A DNA stretch of 64,000 bases from the NCBI RefSeq assembly GCF_001612905.1, contig NZ_BDBI01000028.1:124001-188000 (forward strand). Reading direction: 5' to 3'. Source of the DNA: Nocardia ignorata NBRC 108230 (lineage in GTDB: Bacteria; Actinomycetota; Actinomycetes; Mycobacteriales; Mycobacteriaceae). The position numbers and the translations under genes are program-made. Position 1 is the stretch's first letter. Every line of letters starts with the position of its first letter. The notes under the pieces were generated by a model that did not search any database, was not told the origin of the DNA, and worked only from the letters and a program-made list of their open reading frames with translations. Positions 44,239 to 53,187 of this stretch are shown one piece after another.

Positions 44239-45597
44239 ATGGCAACGCAGAATATTCGAGAAGAAACCACTGAGGTTGTCGTCATCGGCGCCGGAATGGC
44301 GGGTTTGACGGCGGCGACCACTTTGGCGCCCGCGGCCGAGGTGGTCGTGCTCGAGTCCACCGATCGCACGGGCGGGCGCGTCGAAACCGTCCGTCAGGGC
44401 GACTACTGGATCAACCTCGGCACCCAGTTCACCGAGGGCACCGGCACACTGATCGACGCGCTGGAGCGGCACAACATCGAGATGGGCTCGCTCGCGGGCA
44501 AGAGCATCGCGCTGCACCTGAACGGTTCGACGGTCGACACCTCGAATCCGCTGGCACTCATGTTCCGCACCCGCATGACCATGATGGATCGGATCGGGCT
44601 GGCCATCGTCGGCGCGCGCATCCTCTCGGCCGCGCCCTTCCTCGAATCGCAGAGCCGCTTCGCTCAACGTGTCCGCGCGAGGCTCGAGTCCAGGCTGGCG
44701 TCGTATCTGCTGAACGGCGTCCGCTCGGAACTGGCCGCCACGATCGTCCGGTCGTGGTCGGCGCAGTGGATGGGATGCGATCCGGAGGAGACCGCGGCCG
44801 CGCAGTTCGTGTACTCGGTGGGCATCGCACTCACCGACCCGGAGAAGGTGCCGAACTTCTCGCTGCCCTCGGGCGGCAACCAGACACTGACCGATGTCCT
44901 CACCGAGGACCTCGGTGCACGCATCCGGCGCAACGCGGTGGTACACACGGTGCGTCGCGATGGTGACGGCGTGGTCGTCGACTATCTCGACGGCGATCGC
45001 CCGGCGCGACTTCGGGCCCGCCGGGCGATCGTGACCACCCCGGCCGATATCACCGAGCGGATCATCCCCGACCTGCCCCAGCAGTACCGCAACGCGTTCA
45101 ATGACATCACCTACGGCCGCTATGTCGTGGTCGGCTTCTTCACCGACGAGGTCGGCCCACAACGGTGGGACAAGTACTTCGGCATCTCGGCGCCGCAGCT
45201 GTCGTTCCAGGCGGTGTTCAATCACGCCGCGGCGCTGCGTACCGGTGACGACCGCAAACCGGGCGGTGCCCTGGCTTGTTTCGCCGGTGGCAGCAAGGCC
45301 GACGCGTTGCTCGACCTGCCCGACGAGGAGATCGTGTCCCGCTTCCGAAACGACCTGCTCACCGTGCTGCCCGAGCTGGAAGACAAGCTGGGGGAGGGCA
45401 TTCTGCGCAGGCACCGCCGGGTCGTGCCGTTCTGGGCACCCGGCAGGCGCAAGACCCTCCCCACCCTGCGCGACCCACTCGGCGCCATCTATCTGGCCGG
45501 CGACTACCAGCTCGATGTCCCGTCCCTGGCCGACGCGGCCACCTCGGGTGAACGATCGGCACAGGCGGTACTGGCAAGCCTCGGTCGCGCGCGGTAG
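44239..45597 (+). CDS. Flavin amine oxidase/phytoene-desaturase-like oxidoreductase
   Basis: 452-residue FAD protein of the Amino_oxidase superfamily: VVVIGAGMAGLTAA (about 13-26), GGRVET (about 45-50), and C-terminal IYLAGDYQLDVPSLADAATSGERSAQAV closing the FAD site. The C-terminal motif lacks the aromatic cage of classical monoamine oxidases, so the substrate need not be a simple amine. With the regulon's other enzymes, oxidation of a cyclic amine is one possibility. AGGAGCC precedes ATG 44239. Confidence 0.82.
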   Translation: MATQNIREETTEVVVIGAGMAGLTAATTLAPAAEVVVLESTDRTGGRVETVRQGDYWINLGTQFTEGTGTLIDALERHNIEMGSLAGKSIALHLNGSTVDTSNPLALMFRTRMTMMDRIGLAIVGARILSAAPFLESQSRFAQRVRARLESRLASYLLNGVRSELAATIVRSWSAQWMGCDPEETAAAQFVYSVGIALTDPEKVPNFSLPSGGNQTLTDVLTEDLGARIRRNAVVHTVRRDGDGVVVDYLDGDRPARLRARRAIVTTPADITERIIPDLPQQYRNAFNDITYGRYVVVGFFTDEVGPQRWDKYFGISAPQLSFQAVFNHAAALRTGDDRKPGGALACFAGGSKADALLDLPDEEIVSRFRNDLLTVLPELEDKLGEGILRRHRRVVPFWAPGRRKTLPTLRDPLGAIYLAGDYQLDVPSLADAATSGERSAQAVLASLGRAR

Positions 45598-45598
45598 C

Positions 45599-45619
45599 GG
45601 AGGAGTTGGCTTATCCTCC
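45599..45619 (+). promoter_or_regulatory. Possible ribosome-site-masking hairpin
   Basis: GGAGGA (45599-45604) can pair exactly with TCCTCC (45614-45619), 9-base loop, directly before ATG 45620. The only Shine-Dalgarno-like sequence would be in the stem. Confidence 0.4.
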
Positions 45620-46639
45620 ATGGTCATGACCGGCCGGGCGGATTCTGAAGCCGAGCTCTTCCGCAAGGATCCTCGCCCACCGGACTTCATCGAACATCGG
45701 CGGTATGCCTCGTACCAGGCGTGGCGGCAGCTCGTGATCGGTGGCCACATCGACCACGAGCAGCTGGTGGGCGACCTGCTCGGCATCAGCCGCCATGTCC
45801 ACTCCCGGTATGCCTACACATATACGATCCACGAAGTCCTGCCGGAGTTTTCGCGAATGCGGCTCACGGCCGCGCTCGGTGATGTGATCGCCCTTCTCCC
45901 GATGGCGTCGGCAGTCCGAATCCCAGTGGAAGAAGCTGTTATCCGGCTCGTGGCGTTCTTCGGGCCGGTACCGATGGAGTTGCTGTCGGACTCCGTCCTG
46001 CGCACCGTGTTCTCCGGTATTCGGCCTCGCGATGTCGAATACGCCGGGTCCACCGACTCTCTCGCCGCACTGGGCAAAATCTCGGTTTCGGACACGCGGC
46101 GACTGAGCCATGTCCTGCGCGAGGTGCCCGATGCGCAATTGCTGTGCGCGGCCCGGCTGAGGCGACCGGACCTTCTCGAGGCGGTGCATGCGGCTTTCGA
46201 CTCGACGGACGGTGCATGGGCCGTCTCGACCTACTTGGCCCGTGATTTTCCACCCCCCGTCGATATCCCTACTCCCGACAGCCCACGGATGCTCGCCGGT
46301 CTGGTCACACTCGCCGAAGGCATGCCAGGCGACACCGTCTCCCACGGCCTGTTCCCCAGCCCGATCACGAAACTCGCCCGCCTATGCCTGACATCGACAG
46401 GGCACTACCCTCCCGCGCAGGTCCTCGACGCGGCACGAAGTGCCTACGACAGGAGACGTCCCTACTACGCACACGACGCCGTGGCTTGCGCCCTCGCACA
46501 CCCGGAAATCTCCGCTGCCGAGCGTGCCGACCTCATCCGTCACCTGTCCGGACATGACGGCCACGGGCGAGCAGCCCATGGCCGGCGGGCGCGAAAGAAG
46601 TTCTGGCGCATAGTCCGATGGGGTGGCCGTCAACTCTGA
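45620..46639 (+). CDS. Hypothetical protein
   Basis: 339-residue predicted soluble protein without a family I recognise. Mostly helical by appearance, several Leu-rich stretches (FSRMRLTAALGDVIALLP), no signal peptide or TM helix, and a very basic C-terminal tail (GRRARKKFWRIVRWGGRQL). Its codon use is less GC-rich than its neighbours (more A/T at third positions), hinting at separate ancestry. ATG 45620 or 45626 are possible; it begins 22 bases after the amine oxidase gene and may be read from the same transcript. Confidence 0.65.
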   Translation: MVMTGRADSEAELFRKDPRPPDFIEHRRYASYQAWRQLVIGGHIDHEQLVGDLLGISRHVHSRYAYTYTIHEVLPEFSRMRLTAALGDVIALLPMASAVRIPVEEAVIRLVAFFGPVPMELLSDSVLRTVFSGIRPRDVEYAGSTDSLAALGKISVSDTRRLSHVLREVPDAQLLCAARLRRPDLLEAVHAAFDSTDGAWAVSTYLARDFPPPVDIPTPDSPRMLAGLVTLAEGMPGDTVSHGLFPSPITKLARLCLTSTGHYPPAQVLDAARSAYDRRRPYYAHDAVACALAHPEISAAERADLIRHLSGHDGHGRAAHGRRARKKFWRIVRWGGRQL

Positions 46640-46661
46640 CAGCACCGTGGCCGGGGTGACC

Positions 46662-47534
46662 TCAGCCTATGAGAGACGGCAGTACCAGCTCCCGGTACCG
46701 CCGCTTCATCGTCTCGATCACCTCGTGGCCGTCGCTGGACCACACCGTGGCGTTGAAGATCTCGACTTCCACGTCGCCGCGGTACCCGGCGCCGCGGACC
46801 CAGCGGCCGATGGTCGCGAAGTCGATGACGCCGTCGCCCATCATGCCCCGCGACAGCAGCGGGTCAGCGGCCATCGGGTTGAGCCAGTCGCACACCTGGT
46901 ACGAGCTGATCCGCCCGGCCGCACCGGCCTGCGCGATCTGGTCCGCCAGGGTCGGGTCCCACCAGAGATGGAAGGTGTCGACCACAACGCCCACGGTCTC
47001 CGCCGGATGCGGTTCGGCCATCGAGAGTGCCTGCGCCAGTGTGGAAATCACGGCTCGATCGGCACAGAACATGGGGTGCAGCGGTTCCAGCGCCAGGCGT
47101 ACGCCGCGTTCGGCGGCGTAGGGAACCAGGAGCGCGAGCCGCTCCTCGACCCGTGCCCGGGCACCGGCGAGATCCCGATCGGGGATCCCGCCCATCACCA
47201 TCACCAGTTCCCGCGTGCCGAGCGTCGCCGCGTCGTCGATCGCACGACGGTTGTCGTCGAGCGCGGCCGGTCCGTCCTCCCTCCCGGTCAGGAAGCCGCC
47301 GCGGCACAGGCTGGAGACGCGCAGACCCGCATCGGCCACGATCTTCGCCGCGGTGGTGGCCCCGACCTCGTCGACCCGATCCCGCCACAGCCCGATCGCG
47401 CCGAGTCCGGCCCTTGCCGCACCGTCCACCGCCTCGGCCAGGGTCCACCGCTTGGTCGTCGCGGTGTTCAGCGACAGCGACCGGTACGGAGCGGCCGAGT
47501 CGTATGGGACCTGCTGCGCGACAACCGATGTCAT
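46662..47534 (-). CDS. Sugar phosphate isomerase/epimerase-like TIM-barrel protein
   Basis: 290-residue AP endonuclease 2-type TIM barrel. ALEPLHPMF (Glu), VVDTFHLWWDP, YQVCDWL and EVEIFNATVW carry the metal-binding Glu/Asp/His set of xylose-isomerase-like enzymes. It isomerises or epimerises, or cleaves, a sugar-like keto compound. ATG 47534 overlaps the DUF993 stop. Third gene of an operon with DUF993 and a Gfo/Idh/MocA oxidoreductase under the LacI operator at 49980. Confidence 0.83.
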   Translation of the reverse strand: MTSVVAQQVPYDSAAPYRSLSLNTATTKRWTLAEAVDGAARAGLGAIGLWRDRVDEVGATTAAKIVADAGLRVSSLCRGGFLTGREDGPAALDDNRRAIDDAATLGTRELVMVMGGIPDRDLAGARARVEERLALLVPYAAERGVRLALEPLHPMFCADRAVISTLAQALSMAEPHPAETVGVVVDTFHLWWDPTLADQIAQAGAAGRISSYQVCDWLNPMAADPLLSRGMMGDGVIDFATIGRWVRGAGYRGDVEVEIFNATVWSSDGHEVIETMKRRYRELVLPSLIG

Positions 47535-48721
47535 GATCCGAGTCCGTTCAGTTCGAGGTACAGCCGCATGCGGTGCGCGGCCAGTTCGGGGTCCGCCAGC
47601 AGCCCGGCCCGGTCGGCGAGCCGGAACAGCTCGGCAAGGTGCGGGACGGAACGGCCCGTGGACAACCCGCCGACCATGGAGAAGCCGGGCTGACGACCGT
47701 TGAGCCACGACAGGAACGCGATCCCGGTCTTGTAGTAGTACGTGGGCGCCGCGAAGATGTGCCGTCCGAGTTCCTGTGTGTTGCGGAGTATTTCGGATGC
47801 CCGCGCCACGTTGCCGTTGTCGAGTTCTTGCAGCGCGGTCGACGCGGCCGGATAGATCGCCGCGAAGATGCCGAGCAGCGCGTCCGAATGTCCTTGCGTG
47901 TCACCGACGATGAGCTCGGGATAGTTGAAATCGTCACCGGTGTAGAGCCGGACCCCCGGCGGCAAGGCACGCCGCAGCGCGATCTCGTGTCCGGCATCCA
48001 GCAGCGAGACCTTGACGCCGTCGATCTTCGACCGGTTGTTCTCGATGAGCGTCCGGAAAGTCGCGGTGGCGGTGGCGATATCGTCGCTACCCCAATAACC
48101 GTGCAGCGCGGGGTCGAACATGGTGCCGAGCCAGTGCAGGATCACCGGCCGGTCCACACCCGCCAGCAACCGCTCGTAGACGTCCACATAGTCGGCCGCC
48201 GACTCCGCGACCCGCACGAGAGCCCGCGAAGCCATCACGATCACCTGCGCGCCCGCCTCGGTCACCACGTCGATCTGCTCACGGTAGGCGTCGACGATCC
48301 TGGTGAGCCCGGTCGATCCGGCGGGCAGGCCGGCGAGGTCCAGCTGATCGGTGCCGGCACCGCAGGCGAGCCTGCCCCCGGTGGAAGCGGCCTCGCCGCC
48401 GGAACGCCGGATCAATTCGGCGGTGGTCCGCCAGTCGAGGCCCATCCCGCGCTGCGCGGTGTCCATGGCATCGGCGACACCGAGCCCGTAGGACCACAGC
48501 TCGTGCCGGTAGGCCAGCGTCGCGTCCCAGTCGATCGTCACGGGCGCGCCCGGCGTGTTGTCGGCCGTGGCACGCGGAATAACGTGCGCCGCAGCGAAAG
48601 CCACCCGCGAGGTGATCGGCTCGGTCGGCCGCGTCCACGGGCCCGGAGCGCCGAGGACGTACCGTTCGAGCCGGTCACCGGCGGGCAGCAGCACCGACAC
48701 ATCGGTCGGGGCCGCGGTCAC
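47531..48721 (-). CDS. DUF993 family protein (dihydrodipicolinate-synthase-like barrel)
   Basis: 396-residue DUF993 protein, related in fold to DHDPS/NAL aldolases (VILHWLGTMFDPALHGYW, GVKVSLLDAGHEIALRR with the Lys in the position expected of a Schiff base, YTGDDFNYPELI). Probably an aldolase or dehydratase in carbohydrate breakdown; no reaction is established to my knowledge. GTG 48721 overlaps the oxidoreductase stop (GTGA). Confidence 0.8.
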   Translation of the reverse strand: MTAAPTDVSVLLPAGDRLERYVLGAPGPWTRPTEPITSRVAFAAAHVIPRATADNTPGAPVTIDWDATLAYRHELWSYGLGVADAMDTAQRGMGLDWRTTAELIRRSGGEAASTGGRLACGAGTDQLDLAGLPAGSTGLTRIVDAYREQIDVVTEAGAQVIVMASRALVRVAESAADYVDVYERLLAGVDRPVILHWLGTMFDPALHGYWGSDDIATATATFRTLIENNRSKIDGVKVSLLDAGHEIALRRALPPGVRLYTGDDFNYPELIVGDTQGHSDALLGIFAAIYPAASTALQELDNGNVARASEILRNTQELGRHIFAAPTYYYKTGIAFLSWLNGRQPGFSMVGGLSTGRSVPHLAELFRLADRAGLLADPELAAHRMRLYLELNGLGS

Positions 48722-49881
48722 AGCGTGACCTCCGGAATCTCGATGCGGCGGCCTTCGGCGGAGCTGCGCAGGCCCAGTTCGGCGAGCTGAACCCCGCGCG
48801 CGGCGGAGAGCAGCCCGTAGCGGTGCGGCCGCTCGTTCACCACGTCGGCGAGGAACTCCTCCCACTGCAACTTGAAGCCGTTGTCCAGATCGGCGTTCGC
48901 CGGCACCTCGAGCCATTGCTCGCGGAACGGTTCGGTGGCCGGAAGATCCGGGTTCCACACGGGTTTGGGCGTATGCGAGCGGTGCTGCGCGACGCATTTG
49001 CGCAATCCGGCCACGGCCGAACCGTGCGTGCCGTCGATCTGGAACTCGACGAGCTCGTCGCGATACACGCGCACCGCCCACGACGAATTGATCTGCGCGA
49101 CAACACCGTTCGCCATCTCGAAGATGCCGTAGGCGGCATCGTCGGCGGTGGCGTCGTACGGCTTGCCCTGCTCGTCCCACCGGGTGGGGATATGGGTCGT
49201 CGCCTTCGCGGTGACCGCCTCGACCTTGCCGAGCAACCCCTCGAGCACGTAGTTCCAGTGGCAGAACATGTCGACGACGATGCCGCCGCCGTCCTCGGCG
49301 CGGTAGTTCCAGCTGGGACGCTGGGCGGGCTGACCGTCACCTTCGAAGACCCAGTAGCCGAATTCGCCACGCAACGACAGGATCCGTCCGAAGAAGCCCT
49401 CGTCGACCAGCCTGCGCAATTTGACCAGGCCGGGCAGATAGAGCTTGTCGTGCACGACACCCGCGGTGACGCCCGCGTCCGCGGCGACCCTGGCGAGTTC
49501 TACCGCCTCGGTGAGTGTTTCGGCGGTCGGCTTCTCGGTGAACACGTGCTTGCCCGCCTTCATCGCCGCCGCGAGCGCCTCGGCGCGCCGGGACGTGACC
49601 TGTGCGTCGAAGTAGATGTCGACGGACGGGTCCGTGATGACGGCGGCGGCATCGGTGCTCCATTCGGCGATACCGTGCTGTGCCGCGAGTTCGGCCAGCT
49701 TGGCGGCATTGCGGCCCACGAGGACGGGCTCCACCTGGACGCGGCTGCCGTCCGGGAGCAGGAGTCCGCCCGCGTCGCGGATCCGCAGGATCGAGCGCAC
49801 GAGGTGCTGGCGGTAGCCCATGCGCCCGGTGACGCCGTTCATGGCGATGCGGAGCGTGCGCGGGGGAGTGGAATCGGGCAT
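48718..49881 (-). CDS. Gfo/Idh/MocA family oxidoreductase
   Basis: 387-residue NAD(P)-dependent sugar-type dehydrogenase: N-terminal MNGVTGRMGYRQH (Rossmann), TEKPTAETLTEA with the conserved EKP Lys (about 119-121), and DMFCHWNYVL supplying the catalytic Asp/His. It likely oxidises a sugar, inositol or sugar acid as the first pathway step. First gene of the minus-strand operon; AGAGG lies upstream of ATG 49881. Confidence 0.88.
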   Translation of the reverse strand: MPDSTPPRTLRIAMNGVTGRMGYRQHLVRSILRIRDAGGLLLPDGSRVQVEPVLVGRNAAKLAELAAQHGIAEWSTDAAAVITDPSVDIYFDAQVTSRRAEALAAAMKAGKHVFTEKPTAETLTEAVELARVAADAGVTAGVVHDKLYLPGLVKLRRLVDEGFFGRILSLRGEFGYWVFEGDGQPAQRPSWNYRAEDGGGIVVDMFCHWNYVLEGLLGKVEAVTAKATTHIPTRWDEQGKPYDATADDAAYGIFEMANGVVAQINSSWAVRVYRDELVEFQIDGTHGSAVAGLRKCVAQHRSHTPKPVWNPDLPATEPFREQWLEVPANADLDNGFKLQWEEFLADVVNERPHRYGLLSAARGVQLAELGLRSSAEGRRIEIPEVTL

Positions 49882-49979
49882 TGTTCTGTGCCTCTTCTGA
49901 TTTGCGTGGCTGACGACCCGCAGAATGGGTCGCGGACGGTGCGGACAAACTCCGCACACGGCGATGGACAAGTCAGCTC

Positions 49980-50023
49980 GGAATGCGCTTTCCAAGCTAT
50001 GCTAAGTCACCGAGTCCGGTCAA
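49980..50023 (-). promoter_or_regulatory. Promoter and LacI operator of the DUF993 operon
   Basis: Minus strand: -35 TTGACC (50023-50018), 18-base spacer, -10 TAGCTT (49999-49994), then operator GGAAAGCGCATTCC (49993-49980). The identical 14-mer is found at 51152-51165 in the other operon. Confidence 0.82.
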
Positions 50024-50053
50024 CCCCACCCCGAACCGAGGGAACGAGAAGTC

Positions 50054-51088
50054 ATGGCGGCTGTGAGATTGCAAGACGTCGCGATCCGGGCGGGCGTCTC
50101 CCAGGCGACCGCCTCCCGTGTGCTCAACGGGTCGTCACGGGTGCCCGGCGAAGGCGTGGCCGACCGGGTCCGCGCCGCCGCCGCCGAGCTCGGCTATGTG
50201 CCGAATGCCCAGGCCCAGGCCCTGGCGCGGTCCTCGACCGGGCTGATCGGACTCGTCGTGCACGACATCGCCGACCCCTACTTCTCCTCGATCGTGCAGG
50301 GGGTGCAGACGGCGGCGCGCCGGGCGGGCAAGCTCGTCCTGCTGGCCAGCACGCAACGCGATTTCGACATCGAGCGCGAATCGGTGAGCACGTTCATCTC
50401 GCACCGCGCCGACGCGATCATCCTCGCGGGTTCGCGCCAGAGCGGCGATCTCGACCGCGATCTCGAGAAGGAGTGCGCGCGGTATCTGGACAACAACGGC
50501 AAGGTGGTCGTCGTCGGGCAACCGCTGTCCTTCGGTGCCGCCGTCGAGCCCGAAAACTATGCCGCATCAGCGGAACTGGCGCACGCGCTGCTCGGTCAGG
50601 GGCATCGCGACTTCGCGGTGATCGGCGGGCCCGGTCACATCAGGACCGCCGTCGACCGGCGCAACGGCTTCGTCGAGGCACTCGCCTCGCAGGGTGTGAC
50701 ACCGCTGGTGGAGATCGCGGGAGACTTCTCCCGCGACGGTGGTTTCAGCGCGGCGCGCCGCCTCGCCGCGGCCTTGGATCTGCGCCACGGGCAGGCGGTC
50801 CCGCCCTGCGTCTTCGCCGTGAGCGACGTGATGGCGATCGGGGCGATCGCGGCCTGGCGCGAGCTCGGCTTGGCGGTGCCCGACGATGTCTGCGTCGCCG
50901 GTTTCGACGACATTCCCACCCTGCGTGACCACGTACCAGGGCTCTCGACGGTGGCGCTGTCGCTGGTGGACATCGGCGAACGGGCCGTCGCGCTCGCGCT
51001 CGACGACACCGCAACGTCCTCGCGCGCACACGAATTCGTGCCCGGCCGGGTGATCCTGCGCGACAGCAGCGTTTTGCACCGACCCTGA
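50054..51088 (+). CDS. LacI-family regulator of the two sugar-type operons
   Basis: 344-residue LacI repressor: HTH VAIRAGVSQATASRVL (about 9-24), effector domain starting GLIGLVVHDIADPYFSSI (about 62-79), GFDDIP near 283. It lies between the two operons that share the GGAAAGCGCATTCC operator and is divergent from one of them. GAGGGAACGAGAAG precedes ATG 50054. Ligand unknown, presumably the ABC-transported compound or a breakdown product. Confidence 0.92.
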   Translation: MAAVRLQDVAIRAGVSQATASRVLNGSSRVPGEGVADRVRAAAAELGYVPNAQAQALARSSTGLIGLVVHDIADPYFSSIVQGVQTAARRAGKLVLLASTQRDFDIERESVSTFISHRADAIILAGSRQSGDLDRDLEKECARYLDNNGKVVVVGQPLSFGAAVEPENYAASAELAHALLGQGHRDFAVIGGPGHIRTAVDRRNGFVEALASQGVTPLVEIAGDFSRDGGFSAARRLAAALDLRHGQAVPPCVFAVSDVMAIGAIAAWRELGLAVPDDVCVAGFDDIPTLRDHVPGLSTVALSLVDIGERAVALALDDTATSSRAHEFVPGRVILRDSSVLHRP

Positions 51089-51108
51089 CCTGGCCCGATT
51101 CGAAACCC

Positions 51109-51165
51109 TTGACACTGTGGGTCGGGTCACACTAGCCTCGGATCCAGCTTCGGAAAGCGCATTCC
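51109..51165 (+). promoter_or_regulatory. Promoter and LacI operator of the ABC/glycerate kinase operon
   Basis: -35 TTGACA (51109-51114), 18-base spacer, -10 TAGCCT (51133-51138), start near 51145; operator GGAAAGCGCATTCC (51152-51165) just downstream, a roadblock position. Confidence 0.85.
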
Positions 51166-51214
51166 CAGCGGGTGCAGTTCGAATCCCGCTCCACCACTAG
51201 CTTTAGGACTCCAG

Positions 51215-52087
51215 ATGGCGGTAGTCACGTCCGTCGAGGCCGGTTCCCCCGCACCGAAAGCGGCGCAACCCGTTCGCCCCCGGCGCCGAAAGCTTCCATC
51301 CCCGGCCGGTCTCTGGTCGACCGTCTGGCGGCCACTCGCCCTGGTGGCGGTGCTCGTCGTCGCCTGGTGGGCCGTCACGAAATTCGAGCTCGTCGAGCCC
51401 TACATCCTGCCGTCGCCCGCCGATACCTGGCGCACCACCGTCGACAACTCGGCGTACCTGCTCGAGAACACCTGGGTCACCACCTACGAAACGGTGGTCG
51501 GCTTCATCATCGCCGCGCTGATCGGCGAAGCCGTCGCCCTGGTGATGATCTATTCGCGTGGCGTCGAGCGAACGATGTACCCGCTCATCCTTTTCGCGCA
51601 GGTCATCCCGAAAATCGCCATCGCCCCGCTGTTCATCGTCTGGCTGGGCTTCGGCACCAGCCCCAAGATTCTCGTCGCCGTGCTGATGGCGTTCTTCCCG
51701 ATCGTCATCTCCGGTATGGCCGGCCTGCGCTCGGTCGACCCGGAGATCCTCGAACTCACCTCCACCATGGGCGCGAGCAATTGGAAGACGTTTGTGAAGG
51801 TGCGTTTCCCGGCGTCGCTGCCGCAGCTGATGTCCGGGCTCAAGATCGCCGCCACCCTCGCGGTCACCGGTGCCGTCGTCGGCGAATTCGTCGGCGCCAA
51901 CGAAGGTCTGGGTTATGTGATTCTGCAGGCCAACGGAAACATCGACACCGCAATGCTGTTCGCGGCCCTGATCATCATGTCGCTGCTCGGCATCATCCTG
52001 TTCGCGATCATCGAGATCGCCGAACAGTTCCTCATTCCCTGGCACGCCTCCCGTCGATCCACGGCCTCGGTCGTCGGGGCGGCTTGA
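51215..52087 (+). CDS. ABC transporter permease (NitT/TauT type)
   Basis: 290-residue BPD_transp_1 permease with about six TM helices and the EAA loop (VDPEILELTSTMGASNWKTFVKVRFPASLPQL region; Gly of EAA-x3-G conserved). The family carries nitrate, sulfonates, thiamine precursors or similar. AGGAC lies before ATG 51215. First gene of the operon with the binding protein, ATPase and glycerate kinase. Confidence 0.9.
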   Translation: MAVVTSVEAGSPAPKAAQPVRPRRRKLPSPAGLWSTVWRPLALVAVLVVAWWAVTKFELVEPYILPSPADTWRTTVDNSAYLLENTWVTTYETVVGFIIAALIGEAVALVMIYSRGVERTMYPLILFAQVIPKIAIAPLFIVWLGFGTSPKILVAVLMAFFPIVISGMAGLRSVDPEILELTSTMGASNWKTFVKVRFPASLPQLMSGLKIAATLAVTGAVVGEFVGANEGLGYVILQANGNIDTAMLFAALIIMSLLGIILFAIIEIAEQFLIPWHASRRSTASVVGAA

Positions 52088-52130
52088 GCATGCCGAACCA
52101 TCGTATTCGCGCCACAGCTGGAGAACTCGC

Positions 52131-53171
52131 ATGAAATTCCGAACACGCACACTCACGTCCATCGGGGCCGCCGCGGTGGCATCGGTGCTGGTCTTGACCG
52201 GCTGCGGAGGCGGCGGCACCGAGGCCAAGGAGCCCGGCACCGACGGGAAGACCACCCCGGTGTCGCTGATGCTCAATTGGTACCCCTACGGCGAGCACGC
52301 CCCGTTCTATTACGGAGTGCAGGAAGGCATTTTCGCCAAGCACGGCATCGATCTGAAGATCTCGGCCGGCCAGGGGTCGACGAAGACCACGCAGGCCACC
52401 GGTTCCAAGCAGACCGACTTCGGCTGGGCCGATACGCCCGCCGTCCTCAGCAATATCGACAAGGGCGTCAAGGTCAAGAGCGTCGGCGTCTTCCTGCAGA
52501 CCACGCCGTCGGCGGTGCAGGTGTTCGCCGATTCGAATATCCGGACTCCGGCCGATCTGGTGGGCAAGACCATCGCCGTCTCCGCGGGCGACGCACCGAC
52601 CACCACCTTCCCGGTCTATCTCGACAAGGCGGGTGTACCCGCCGATCAGGTCACCCAGCAGAGTCTCGACTCCGCGGGCAAGATGTCGGCGATGCTCTCG
52701 GGCCGCGTCGACGGGCTGATCGGCTTCGCGCACGACCAAGGTCCGACCATCGCGAACAAGAGCGGCAAAGAGGTGCGCTACCTGCGGTATTCGGAGCAGG
52801 GACTCAACTTCTTCAGCAACGGCCTGATCGCGAACCAGGCCACGATCGACTCCTCGCCCAAACTGGTGCAGGCCATGGTCGACGCGACCAGCGAGGCCTT
52901 CGCCGCAGCGGCGGCGAAGCCCGAGGCCGCGGTCGCCGCGATGGAAGGCAAGGACCCGCAACTGCCGCCGCAGCCGGTGCTGCTGCAGCAGTGGCAGCAG
53001 ACCATCCCGCTGCTCACCACCCCGGAAACCGTCGGCAAGGCGCCCGGAACCAATGCCGAGGCGAACTGGCGTGCCACCGTCGAGGTGCTCAGCAACGCGA
53101 AGCTCCTCGAGAAGGCAGAGGACCCGGCCAAGTACTGGGACTCCAAATTCACCCCGACCAGCCGGCCGTGA
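52131..53171 (+). CDS. ABC transporter substrate-binding lipoprotein (NMT1/THI5-like)
   Basis: 346-residue binding protein with a lipoprotein signal peptide (lipobox LTGC at about 22-25) and the NMT1/SsuA-like domain: LMLNWYPYGEHAPFYYG, GIFAKHGIDLKI, KQTDFGWADTP. The LNW..GEHAPFYYG stretch resembles proteins binding pyrimidine-like or other small organic ligands. Given the regulon, the ligand may be a sugar acid or polyol, unusual for this family. Confidence 0.88.
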   Translation: MKFRTRTLTSIGAAAVASVLVLTGCGGGGTEAKEPGTDGKTTPVSLMLNWYPYGEHAPFYYGVQEGIFAKHGIDLKISAGQGSTKTTQATGSKQTDFGWADTPAVLSNIDKGVKVKSVGVFLQTTPSAVQVFADSNIRTPADLVGKTIAVSAGDAPTTTFPVYLDKAGVPADQVTQQSLDSAGKMSAMLSGRVDGLIGFAHDQGPTIANKSGKEVRYLRYSEQGLNFFSNGLIANQATIDSSPKLVQAMVDATSEAFAAAAAKPEAAVAAMEGKDPQLPPQPVLLQQWQQTIPLLTTPETVGKAPGTNAEANWRATVEVLSNAKLLEKAEDPAKYWDSKFTPTSRP

Positions 53172-53187
53172 CGGAACAGGTGACGAA

